DNA from: Platanthera guangdongensis
Lineage: Eukaryota; Streptophyta; Magnoliopsida; Asparagales; Orchidaceae
DNA length: 64,000 nucleotides
Assembly: GCA_039583875.1 (NCBI GenBank)
Contig: CM077158.1
Location: 238,320,453 to 238,384,452, forward strand
Direction of reading: 5' to 3'
The notes under the pieces are model-generated. The model saw nothing but the letters and a program-made list of their open reading frames with translations. It did no database searches and was not told where the DNA came from. The stretch's first letter is position 1, and each line of letters begins with the position of its first letter. A program made the position numbers and the translations under genes. Positions 10,985 to 21,186 of this stretch are shown one piece after another.

Positions 10985-11698
10985 AAGCGGAATAAAAATG
11001 AGAGGATTTAACGCATATAAGAGTGAAAATAAGTCTAATATGTATATGTATATAATATATTTTAATAATAAAACAGCAAAGCCAAGGTTCAGTTCATGCG
11101 ATCGTAACCCTCAACATTTTGGATATTAAATTATTCTCTTTGGCCCGCCCGATTTGGTAAATCCGGCCCGCCCAAGTCCTTTGTTCTACCCGGTCAAGCC
11201 TTGACCGGACCCTCCAACCAGCGGCCCGAACTCCGAGCTAGAGGAGAAATCATAAGAGTGCTAATGTTATAAATATTTTTAAAAAATGGGCCTGCAAATC
11301 CTTTTAATGCAAATATCAGTCTATTACAATTATTACCAAAATTCCTAGAGGTTTACCCTAAAAAACTTACATCATTTTACGCTCGCTAAATTTTACTAAG
11401 CTCTCTGGTAAATACTTTAATTAAATTAATTTTTAACTCAATTTTAGGATTTAAAGTTTAAAGTTCAATTAATATACATAAAATGAAGTATCATATAAAA
11501 AAAATCAAAATATATATGATGTCCTAGCTATATGTGCTCCCTGCACAATTTATTTTCAGAAAACTTGATTCCCATATATATAATATAAAATAGAGTAAAC
11601 AAAATTATAATGACTTTTATATATTTAATTTCAAGATTTAATTAATACAACCTCTTAGAAAAGAAAATTGGATCAAAAACTTGCTCGTGATCTACCTA
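10985..11698. other. AT-rich spacer, no gene seen
   Basis: Very AT-rich DNA with no recognisable coding or terminal repeats. Confidence 0.5.
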
Positions 11699-11723
11699 TC
11701 TGTACTATATTAAGAAAAGTGTC
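11699..11723 (+). mobile_element. Possible Helitron 5' terminus
   Basis: TCTGTACTATATTAAGAAAA, preceded by A, resembles the TC-starting 5' ends of plant Helitrons (TCTATACTATATTAA type). A Helitron-like 3' end lies at 43811 in the same orientation. No Rep/helicase is seen, and the link between the two ends is unproven. Confidence 0.35.
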
Positions 11724-12230
11724 GTTAGGTGAAATATTCATAATATAATTTGGTGGGATTTCCCTGAATTTTCTAGGTCAAACCGGAAAGATTTTCGGGA
11801 AGGACAAAAAAGCCGCGTTCATCCAAAAGGCCCAAAAACACCAGAGAAGGGGGCAAAACCGCATACACGCACCCCCGCCAGGGAACCCTCGCTGTCTCCG
11901 GCCGCCGACGACCCTCGCCGTCTCCAGCGCGGCCCACGCGCGCTCCTAGCTTGCGCTACACATGCTTGTCGGCGGCCGCCGCCGCCGCTGACGACCCTCG
12001 CCGTCTCCGGCCGCCTCCGTCGTCATCGGCCACCTCCGATCGCCCCAACCTCTGGGCACCTTGCTCGGGCCTCCCGAACTGCCGTGGGAATTAGTGATCC
12101 TGGTCACCAATTTACGAGAGCACTCTCATCATTTCGACGAAATTGGTGATCCAGATCATCGGAACGGAGCTACGCTATTCACCAGCACAAATCACTCACC
12201 GACGCAATTATCACTATAACCCTCCAAAAA
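11724..12230. other. GC-rich non-coding block
   Basis: From 11800 to 12060 the phrase ACCCTCGCCGTCTCCGGCCG or close variants occur three times within a very GC-rich stretch. It looks like a captured or repeated 5' gene segment, but no protein was recognised. 12080-12230 may be the start of the following LTR. Confidence 0.4.
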
Positions 12231-12837
12231 ACTATAAATAGACCTCTGAGTCTTCATTTGAAGACAAATAACTCTAGAGGCAAGAGAGAGCTCTGAGGTT
12301 TTCCTAAGGAATCATGAACTTAAGTTGATTCTCCACTCAGAAATTCTCTTTGTTCTCCTCCTTGTGCTAAGGCTTCAACGCGCTCCTAGTCATGTAAACC
12401 ACCTCCGCGAGAGCGCTCCCATCAAGGCTCAACATCAACGACAGTGCTCCCTTCAAAAGTTACGTGGACTTTGAGGATTTTTCAGCTGGAACGCTCCCAC
12501 CCAGGTTCCGCGAGCACAACAACTTTCCAAGGCCGGAACGCTTCCATCGAGGCTCTGAGAACTTAACTGTTTTTCCACATTTTTTGCACTTATAACAGAG
12601 TAGCGACCTGTTGCCCACCGAGATCAAACCAACCACTATAAAACTCCGAGAAGCTAGTGGATTTTGGCCTGGCATAGTTTCAGTCACATGGTTTTTCACT
12701 CTTTTCGGATTTTCCACGTAAAAAACGTCGTTTGTCATTTGTTGCAGTTCATTTTGACTGTTTGCGCATCCGGTCCGATTCCGAGCTAAGGCGGTGCGAG
12801 TTCTCCGGACTGGGGAAAGACCAGGCGACCCGCAACA
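12231..12837 (+). repeat. LTR (3' portion) of a truncated gypsy element
   Basis: A TATA box (ACTATAAATAGACC, about 12231) is followed by an untranslated stretch ending CGCAACA at 12837. The sequence then reads TTTGGCGTCGTCTATAGGAA, which matches the TGGCGCCGTCTGTGGGAA type of primer-binding site in plant gypsy elements. The left edge of the LTR was not found. Confidence 0.6.
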
Positions 12838-12840
12838 GTT

Positions 12841-12858
12841 TGGCGTCGTCTATAGGAA
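12841..12858 (+). promoter_or_regulatory. tRNA primer-binding site
   Basis: TGGCGTCGTCTATAGGAA, three bases after the LTR end, is the minus-strand priming site of the truncated gypsy element. Confidence 0.6.
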
Positions 12859-12907
12859 CGTTTTCTCAAACGCTCTAACAAGTTTCAGCATCCACCGACT
12901 AGTAGCA

Positions 12908-13015
12908 ATGACAAAGGGAAGTACACAAACTGCTAGTAACGTGGCACTAGAGGAGCACACCAATCTAACATCCACCGACTTGCCCGTCAGCAACACCACG
13001 CATATAACACCCTAG
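12908..13015 (+). pseudogene. 5' stub of a gypsy gag
   Basis: An ATG 50 bp after the primer-binding site opens 35 codons (MTKGSTQTASNVALEE...) and stops. No gag core follows, because the sequence changes to the next element. Its position is the only reason to call it gag. Confidence 0.4.
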
Positions 13016-13019
13016 GTTT

Positions 13020-13738
13020 CCCATGTTTGAAAACCATAAATTTTTTGGTTACTGAAAGCTACCGACCGATGATGGCTAGGTACCGACGACGATAGTGGAC
13101 GTCGAGTTGATGACGTCTGCACAGCCCATATTCATCGAGGATGAGTCCTACCACGGCCAGGTCAGTAGAAGTCAAGGTCAACAAGTCAAGACAGAAGTCA
13201 GAGTCAGCGCGCAAGACCGCGGAAGGCCTGGGCGAGTATGACAAGCTCCTCTCGCATACTCGCCAGGTAGGCGACTAGGCTAGATACTCGCCCAACCCAT
13301 GCGAGTTCCCCTTGGAAGTCGCCTAGTCGCCAGGGGGTAGGGTATAAATATGACCCCCTCCTTTGATTTCCCTATAAATAGGACCCCAGGGGTACGAGGT
13401 GAGAGAAGGAAAATCCTCTGCAGGATACTCGCGAGATCTCCTTTCCGGATACTAGCCGAGCCTTTGGATTCCTTTTCCTAGGAGACCAGGTCACGGCCTT
13501 GCGACTTAATCATCAGCTAGTCTCCCTTGTACCTAGTTCGACCACTTTTGGTTGAGAAGGGGTTGCTCCTTTAGAGCATCCGGGTACGTGGTGGGTCCTT
13601 TCTGTCGCAACATCTGGGGTCCTGTTTGTCTTCGTTCTTCATACAAGTCATCCTAGCTGTCTTGTCTTACCCCCGAACCGGTAAACTTAGGCGGCTTTGA
13701 TCCGACTTTTGAGGTTGGGATTTTTCCCGGCTTCAACA
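13020..13738 (+). repeat. 5' LTR of element 1
   Basis: The right end is clear (GGCTTCAACA at 13738, then the primer-binding site). The left edge is uncertain. Two TATA-like boxes lie at 13341-13350 (GTATAAATAT) and 13371-13380 (CTATAAATAG). No second copy exists in the window. Confidence 0.6.
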
Positions 13739-13740
13739 CT

Positions 13741-13757
13741 TGGTGCGGTGAGCGTGG
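13741..13757 (+). promoter_or_regulatory. Primer-binding site of element 1
   Basis: TGGTGCGGTGAGCGTGG lies two bases after the LTR. Element 2 has the same site in the same place on the other strand, so the two are related. Confidence 0.65.
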
Positions 13758-13794
13758 ATCACAGCCAAGGAGGAAAGTTTGGTGGTTTAGCAAG

Positions 13795-15660
13795 ATGACC
13801 AATGATGGCGAGCATGGAGAGTTAGTTGGTAACTCGGCGGGAGCTGGTGATCTCGCACGAGGTGGCGAATTTGTGACCATTGCTGCATTCGAGGAGTTCG
13901 CGAAGAGAATTGAGAAGACCATCCTCGCCGGGTTTTCTCATCGCCCCGATGACACGGAGACCTCCCCCCGTCGCGTGACATTGCTAGATGAGGAAGCGCC
14001 TCCGAGGCGAGCTGGGAAGGAGACCGCTTGGGTAAGAGAAGAGCGATTGATGCAGTCGCGGCACCATCCGGCGGGCAGCCAAGGAGACCGTTTCCGAGAT
14101 CCAATGTCGCCGACGAGATACTGAGATACTCGCCAGTGGAGCGAGTATGATGTTTCCAGCGAGGATGAAACTCGTCACCTCCATGGAGGGAGGAGCCCCT
14201 TCTATGACGAGATCCTTGTCGCCCCGTCCCCGAAGGGTTCAGAGAGCTCGTTCTCACCTACTACTCTGGCAGGGATGACCCTGTCAGGCATCTTCAGTGG
14301 TTTGAAGATATCGTCTCCATCCGCAACATGTTTGATGCTTTCAAATGCTGGTTCTTCTCCATAACCCTCAAAGGCAATGCGAGGGACTGGTTCCACCAGC
14401 TGCCAACAGGTTCCGTCTACTGTTTCTCCAATCTGCGTCGGGGCCTCATGGCGAGGTTCACGACATCCATGAAAAGGAAGAAGGAAGCGACCTCCCTCTT
14501 TAAAATCAACCAAGGGCAGCATGAAAGTCTCGACCATTACATAGATCGTTTCTAGGAGGAGATCTTGTAGGTGGAGGAGGTGGATAGATTCACCTTGATG
14601 GTGGCCCTGAAGTTCGGGTTGAAACAGAGTCTTTTCAGCATGGAGATGGGGTCAAATCCCCCGAGGTCCTTTGAGGAGATGATAGAGAGGGTAAATACTT
14701 TTGTTCGAGGAGAGTAGAAGAACAAAGATTTCTTAGCGCGGCTAAACGGGGATGCACCGTTGGAAAGGGGGAAAACAGGACCTTCAGTGACGAGGGTCGG
14801 AAGATCTCTGGAGAGACAGGTCGAAAGGAGGAAGGAGGAGCCAAGGAGAAGAGAGGAGAAGAGGAAGAAAGAAGAGCCCATGAGAGTGGAAGAGAGGAGG
14901 TAGGAGAGGCCTCGAAGGCAAGAGGAGAGAAGGCACGCAGAGGCCCAGACAAGGAGAGGCGAAGATAGGCGATTCTAGTACCCCGAAAATCGCCCCCAGT
15001 GGAGGCCACCAGCGAGACCACATTTCCAACAGGAGAGGAGGAATGGAAACCGGCAAGAGGAAGGCCGGGGAGGAGGAAGGAGGCAAGAAATGGCCATCGC
15101 CTGTCAGGGGAACAAGCATCGCCGAAGGGAGCAACGGGCGATGCGTCAAGAAGCAGAGATCCCCCTTTACTGCGACATCCATCAAGTAGAGGGGCATGGG
15201 ACGTTGGCTTGCCCGGAGTTCTGGGAAGCGAGGAGGAGGTTGGAAGCAGGAGTTGCAGAGAGGGAGCAACAGAGGCAGGAGGCTCCGGTGGGACAGGTGG
15301 CATTCCAAGCTCCACCGAGGAGGAGGAATGAGGATTGTGTCGACCCGCGAGGTCGTGGAGAGGTGATCCATGGCCCAGGAGGTGGTCATGTCGGGGTAAT
15401 CAACGGAGGAGCCGGGCTCGGAGCTTCCCGCAAGGGAAGTCTCCATCAAATATACAAGAAGAACGCAACCTCAACGTCGCAGAACCCGCCGCCGCTAGAA
15501 GAAATCACTTTCTCAGAGGAGGATATGCTGGGGAATGAGAACCCTTTCCACGACACCCTGGTTATTCAAGCTGTCATTGAAGACTTCACCGTCGACCGAA
15601 TTCTCGCGGATAACGGGAGCTCGGTGAACGTCATCTTCAAGAGAACTTTTGTCGGGCTTT
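13795..15660 (+). pseudogene. gag-protease of element 1
   Basis: The start at 13795 (MTNDGEHGELVGN) follows the primer-binding site by about 40 bp. The capsid core is recognisable near 14230-14700 across frame changes: YYSGRDDPVRHLQWF, ARDWFHQLPTGSVYCF, LRRGLMARFTTSMKRKKEA and HESLDHYIDRF, each matching gag of element 2. After an Arg/Glu-rich stretch comes a nucleocapsid knuckle of type C-x2-H-x4-H-x4-C (CDIHQVEGHGTLAC, about 15168). The protease box ILADNGSSVNVIF lies near 15600. At least two frameshifts and three stops break it. The product would have been the virus-like-particle shell protein plus aspartic protease. Confidence 0.82.
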
Positions 15661-15800
15661 AGGTGGAAGCATCTCGGGTCCAGGCTGCAGATGTTTTTGG
15701 CTTCTCTGGAGAGAAGAAATAAGTGGAAGGGGAAGTGGAGCTTCTGGTTACTCTCGGCGGGACTTCGATCTGATGCCGCTTCGTCATCGTCGATACGCCG

Positions 15801-15991
15801 TGTAACACCCTCATTCGTCACATGGCATATAATGGTGGGTCCGGCCGGGACCCCACGCCATATGTCACAGATAAGTAGTGGAATTATTTCGCGCCTCACG
15901 ACGCAACCCGAGCGGGACACGCCCTGGGACACACCTGTGTCCCAGGCCGTGTCACCCAATTTTTGCCAATTTCAGAATTTGGGCTGTTACA
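15801..15991 (+). mobile_element. 191-bp LTR-like insertion in the protease region
   Basis: It begins TGTAACACCC, ends GGGCTGTTACA, and is flanked by the exact duplication CGCCG (15796-15800 and 15992-15996). Removing it and one CGCCG restores the frame FVIVDTPSGYNTIFGRPLIN of the host element. The ends look like a Del/Tekay LTR, but the body is far too short for one, so it is a mini solo LTR or TRIM-like relic. Confidence 0.8.
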
Positions 15992-17225
15992 CGCCGAGTG
16001 GGTACAACACCATCTTCGGGCGCCCCCTCATCAACTATTTCAAGGCCGTCCCGTCATCTTATCATCAATGCTTGAAGTACTGACGAGGGATGTCCAAGTC
16101 AGGATCAGGGGGGATCCGAAAGCCTTTAGAGAGTGCTACCTAAATGTTGTGAGTACCATCAGCTGGATGGGGGACGCGGAGAATTTGGAGGAGTTGCTGG
16201 AAAGGGAGGAAGGATTGCGTGTTGCTGAAGAGATAGAAGAGGTGGAAGTGATCTCCCGAGGAGGAGAGTCTGGTCTGCTGAAGGTTATAGGATCCTTGCC
16301 GTGGAGGGAAAGATACAGATGGTCGCTTGCCTACAAGAGAACGTCGATGTTTTGCTTGGAGCACCGCCGAGATGCCAGGGGTTGACGTCGATGTTGTCTG
16401 CCATCATCTCAAGCTGGATCCCACACTGGCTCCCGTTCGTCAAAAGCAAAGGAAAAGCACTGCTGTGCTGGCTGGTCCGATAAGGGAGGAAGTGGAGAAG
16501 CTGCTGAAGGCAGGTTTTGTTTCGGAGTTCCAGTATCCAGGATGGGTCTCCAACGTTGTAATGGTGAAGAAGCCCGGAGGGGGCTGGCATCTATATATCG
16601 ACTTTTCTATGTTGAATAGAGCTTGCCTGAAGTATTGTTACCCCTTGCCTCAAATCGACGCGTTGGTTGATTCCATCGTCGGGTTTCCTGTGATGAGTTT
16701 TCTTGATGCTTTTTCAGGGTATAACTAGATCCAGATACATCCCCCTGACTGCCGCAATGTCTCCTTCATAACCAGCGATGGCTGTTATAACTATAAGATG
16801 ATGCCCTTTGGACTCAAGAATACTGGCGCAACTTACCAGAGAATGATGGATCAAATCTTCAAAGAATAAAAGGGGCGGAACCTGGAAGTCTACGTAGATG
16901 ATCTCTTTATCAAGAGCAGAAACGTCGCAGAGCACATAGCGGATCTGGTGGAGACCTTCGCCACCATGCAGAAGTATAAGATGCGACTCAACCCGGCTAA
17001 GTGCGTCTTCGGTGCAGGAAGAGGAAAGTTCTTAGGTCACCTCCTCACTCTCAGGGGGGTGGAACTAAACTCGGATAGAGTTAAGGCCATTTTGGATATG
17101 ACGTACTCGAGAAATCACAAAGAAGTCCAAAGGCTGACCGGAAGGCTGGCAGGCCTTAGTCGTTTTTTATCCAAGGTGGGAGAGAGGTGCTCTCCAATTT
17201 TTAAAACTCTTCGGGGAAATTAAAA
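15992..17225 (+). pseudogene. Protease tail and reverse transcriptase of element 1
   Basis: After the mini-insertion the frame continues PSGYNTIFGRPLINYFKAV (end of the protease module). Reverse transcriptase runs from about 16480: REEVEKLLKAGFVSEFQYPG, WVSNVVMVKKPGGGWHLYID, SFLDAFSGYN, MMPFGLKN and the catalytic YVDDLFIKS near 16890. FLGHLL and RLTGRLAGLSRFLSKVG mark the connection to RNase H. In-frame stops (for example FSGYN* and IFKE*) show that it is not functional. Confidence 0.85.
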
Positions 17226-18170
17226 GTTTGTGTGGACTGCGTAGTGTGAGGAGGCCTTCGGAAAGCTCAAGCATAGCTAACCCAAGCTCCTCTCCTCCAA
17301 GGCCCACAGGGAGATGAGGGCCTCTTACTCTATTTGGGAGTAGGAGCAGAGGCGGTCTGCTCGGTATTGGTCAGAGAAGAAGGCAGGAAGCAGCTCCTCA
17401 TATACTATGTGAGTAGAGTTCTACGACTAGCGGAAATAAGATATCTCATCCTAGAGAAGTTGGTGTTCGCTCTAGTGGTCTCGGCTCGGAGGCTCCGTCC
17501 TTACTTTCAGGCTCACTCCATCAGGGTCGTCTCCAATCATCCTCTGCGTAGTATCCTGGATGGGGTGGAGCATTCAGGCAGGTTGGCAAAATGGGCGGTA
17601 GAGCTTAGCGAATTCGACATTTCTTACTCTCCGAGGGTAGCGATCAAGGCGCAGGCAGTAGCAGATTTCTTGGCTGACTTCTCGGCCAAGGTGGGAGGAG
17701 ATGAAGGCTCTTCCAGCCCAATCTCTTGGAATATGTTCGTGGACGGGGCTTCAGGTCGCTGTTCCGTGGGAGCAGAAGTCGTGCTAGTAAGCCCCCAGGG
17801 AACCAGGATCGAGCAAGCCGTCAAAATCCTCTTCCCTGTCACAAACAACCAGGCGGAGTACGAAGCCATGGTGGCTGGCTTGCGTCTCGCCAAGGAGCTA
17901 GCAATTTGGGATATTAGGGCCTTCACCGACTCGATGGTAGTCGCATCCTAGATCAGAGGAGAGTTTGAAGTGAATGATTCAGTCCTGCAAAAGTACTTTG
18001 TCAAAGTGAGGGGTCTGATCGGGAATTTCCGATCCTTCTTCTTCGAACATGTACTCAAAGAGGAGAATTCAGAGGCCGATTACCTCGCCAAGTACGGTCC
18101 CCGGGCCAGGGGGACCTTGACCGAACTATTTCGACCGTCCATCGAAGAGGGGGAGATGATGGAGATTGAA
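17226..18170 (+). pseudogene. RNase H and second RNase H of element 1
   Basis: The first RNase H: GVGAEAVCSVLVREEGRKQL, YYVSRVL and RLRPYFQAHSIRVVSNHPL. After a tether comes a second RNase H, MFVDGASGRCSVGAEVVL, VTNNQAEYEAMVAGLRLAKE, FTDSMVVAS* and NSEADYLAKYG. A duplicated RNase H after the normal one is the diagnostic feature of the Tat lineage of plant gypsy elements. One nonsense codon lies at about 17949. Confidence 0.85.
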
Positions 18171-19433
18171 CAGAAGGCTTCTTGGAGGGATCCATTCATT
18201 TCTTTCTTGGCGATAGTCAGCTCCCTACCGACGAGGGAGATCAGAGGAAGTTCCGTTACAAGCCTGCATATTACCTGCTACAGGAAGGAGAGATCTATCG
18301 TAAGACTATCTTAGGCCCACTGGCCCGGTGCCAGTCGGAGGCAGAAGTCACTCGTGTTCTGGAAGAGATTCATTCGGGAGAGTGTGGTAGCCAATCGGGA
18401 ACTTATACTCTGGAACAAAGAATTCTAAGGCACAGATACTTCTGGCCCACCATTCGAAAAGATACGAAAGCTTTCTCTAGGAAGTGTCCTTAATGTCAGC
18501 TCTTCGCGCCCCTTCAACTACAACTAGCTCAGCACCTTCGCTCGATCACAGCTCCATGGCCCTTCGCTATCTGGGGAATGGACTTGATCAGCCCTTTCCC
18601 TCAGGCCAGCGGGCAGAGGAAGTTTGTCCTCATCATGATCGATTACTTCTCCAAATGGATCGAGGCGAAAGCTCTGGCCAAGACCACTTCTCAGATTGTA
18701 AATAATTTCATCTGGGGAGAGATTGCTTGTAGGTTTGTGATTCCTCTCGCCATCGTCACCGACAATGGTCCACAGTTCGCCATCTTGGAGTTAGAGGACT
18801 TCTGCAAGCAGCCAGGGACGGATCTTCGATTCGCCTCCGTGCATCATCCTCGCAACAATGGACAGGTAGAAGCAGCCAATAAGTTAATCGTCAACCTACT
18901 TAAGAAGAAGGTCACCAACTTGAAGTACAATTGGGCAGAGTAGCTCCCCTCATTCCTTTGGGCTCTGAGAATAACTCAAAACTCTGCTACGGGGGAAACT
19001 CCCATCAAATTGTCCCGCGGGTCTGAGGCACTCATCCTAGTGGGGTTTGAGGTTCGGAGCCCAAGAGTCATAGCAGCGGGAGACGGTAGCGAGGAATGGC
19101 ACCTGGAGAATGAAGATGCTCAAAGACTCTTGCTGGATTTCATTGAAGAACTTCGTGACTTAGCATCCATCCGCCAGGAGGAAATCAAGCGGCACATGAC
19201 AAAGCACTTCGACAAAACGTTCGCCTAAAACATTTCCTCGCAGGAGATCTGGTCATGAAAAAGGTGGACGCCGCAGGAAGGGGAGTCACGGTTGGCAAGT
19301 TACATCCTAGTTGGGAAGGTCCATTCATCATCCAATGAGCCTTGGCTACTGGAGGTTATTACCTTCAAGATCAAGTCGGAGAGCAGTTGGGAGGTACTTG
19401 GAGCGGGGATGACCTGAAAAGGTTATACCCCTA
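18171..19433 (+). pseudogene. Integrase of element 1
   Basis: Zinc-binding part: HSGECGSQSGTYTLEQRILR with CP*CQLFAP. Catalytic core: VLIMIDYFSKWIEAKALA (first Asp), AIVTDNGPQFA (second Asp) and HHPRNNGQVEAANKLI (Glu). The C-terminal module is VGFEVRSPRVIAAG, IRQEEIKRHMTKHF and WEGPFI, ending DDLKRLYP at 19433. Several frame breaks and stops. Confidence 0.83.
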
Positions 19434-20473
19434 GCGGTAACATTATGTTTTCCTTGTAAACCTTGATTGCATATATATACGATCAGTGGCGGCCCAATTA
19501 TTTCTCTTTGTGTTAATTTATCTCAAGACATCTGATTCTTTAAGGTTTAGCTCCATGCTTGATCCGAGAAACCAGCTGCCGACCTATTTCTCGTAAATAA
19601 CCCAGTGCGGATGATGGGACGATGCATCGGGAAGTGCTCTTGTAAGACCGATCCTCTGCACTGATGGTCGAGATCAGCTCCCCCCTTGCATGTCGGCCTA
19701 GGTACCCCCAATGGCATCTCTCCCCTGACTGGAGGAACTAACATGAATAGGTCTGGATGCCAATCTCCTGGATTCGATAATGGGCCGACCTTACCAAGCA
19801 TTCATTTGGGAACAACATTCCGATTATTTCCAAGGGCAGGATAACATGTCAAGGGGCAAGGATAGGCCCAAGGGCGGATGTTTGCCGCGAGTGCGTCCTA
19901 AAGGACCCTCGGAAGAACATTACCCTACACTCATACACTTGTGCTCGTAGCCAGGTGGCATGACAGAAAGCGATCCCCACCATCGGATTGGGATACGAGC
20001 CTTCGACTTGTTTCTTCTAAATAGCCCAGTGTGGATGATGGGACGATGTGTCGGGAAGCGCTCTTGTAAGACCGAGCCTCTGCACTGACGGCCGAGATCA
20101 GCTCCTCCCTTGCATGTTGGCCTAGGTACCCCTGATTGCATCTCTCCTCCAACTGGAGGAATTAATAGAAACAGGTCTGGATGCCAACCTCCCAATTTGA
20201 CGAAGAAAGGATTGTCTCTTTATAAACCTCCATCTTCAAGACATTGGAATGATTAACACTTTATATCAATAATCAAGTGACAGGGCGAAATCACCTCAAT
20301 GAAGACTAAAGTCCTCGAGTGGCAGTGTCATCGTAAGTCCGAGTTCCTGCACGGGTTACTCTCCTGCACATCAGCCAACGACCTCCTCGAGTGAGACCGA
20401 GTTCCTCGTTGGAGTGACGTCGTAGTCCGTGAACCATGTACGAGCTCCCCTCCTGTAGACTGACTATTAGCCA
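19434..20473 (+). repeat. Two-copy ~430-bp duplication after integrase
   Basis: A segment around 19568-19775 (GATGATGGGACGATGCATCGGGAAG, AAGACCGATCCTCTGCACTGA and so on) is repeated at about 20001-20195 with roughly 90% agreement. No coding sequence. It belongs to the long 3' non-coding part of the element. Confidence 0.7.
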
Positions 20474-21186
20474 CCCGGGTCGACTACTTCCCACCCCCCA
20501 GTTGAGCTTGGCTCCTGCTTGGTGTCGACTACTTCCCTCCCCCAGTTGAGCTTGGCTCCTGCTGGGTGTTGACTACTTCCCACCCCTAGTGGAGCTTGAC
20601 TCCTGCTGGGTGTCGACTACTTCCCACCCCAGTTGAGCTTGGCTCCTTCTGGGTGTCGACTGATTCCCACCCCCAGTCAAGTTTGACTCCTGCTGGGTGT
20701 CGACTACTTCCCACCCCCAGTTGAGCTTGGCTCCTGCTGGGTGTCGACTGATTCCCACCCCCAGTCGAGTTTGAATCCTGCCGGGTGTCGGCTACTTCTC
20801 ACCCCTAGTTGAGCTTGGATCCTGCTGGGTGTCGACTACTTCCCACCCCCAGATGAGCTTGGCTCCTGCTGGGTGTCGACTGATTCACACCCCCAGTTGA
20901 GCTTGACTCCTGCTGGGTGTCCACTACTTCCCACCCACAGTTGTGATTGGCTCTTGCTGGGTGTCGATTACTTCCCACCCCCAGTTGAGCTTGGCTCCTA
21001 CTGAGTGTCGACTGATTCCCACCCCCAGTTTAGCTTGACTCCTGCTGGGCATTGACTACTTCCCACCCCCAGTTGAGCTTGGCTCCTGCTGGGTGTCGAC
21101 TGATTCCCACCCCCAGTCGAGTTTAACTCATGCTGGGTGTCGACTGTTTCCCACCACCAGTTGAGCTTGACTCCTGATGGGTGTCG
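20474..21186 (+). repeat. 44-bp tandem array in the 3' region of element 1
   Basis: About 16 copies of a 44-bp unit (core CCACCCCCAGTTGAGCTTGG then CTCCTGCTGGGTGTCGACT). Units carrying CTACTTCC and CTGATTCC tend to alternate, hinting at an 88-bp dimer. It lies between integrase and the antisense gene. From 21187 to about 21560 the sequence is unique, with repeated GCGAGTATGC words. Confidence 0.85.

Noticed and set aside
14635..15449. Long minus-strand frames (226 and 221 codons) opposite gag of element 1
   Set aside because: Shadow frames of the purine-rich Arg/Glu linker of gag; Leu/Ser/Pro-rich by composition. Similar shadows lie at 60740-61324 and 61843-62514.
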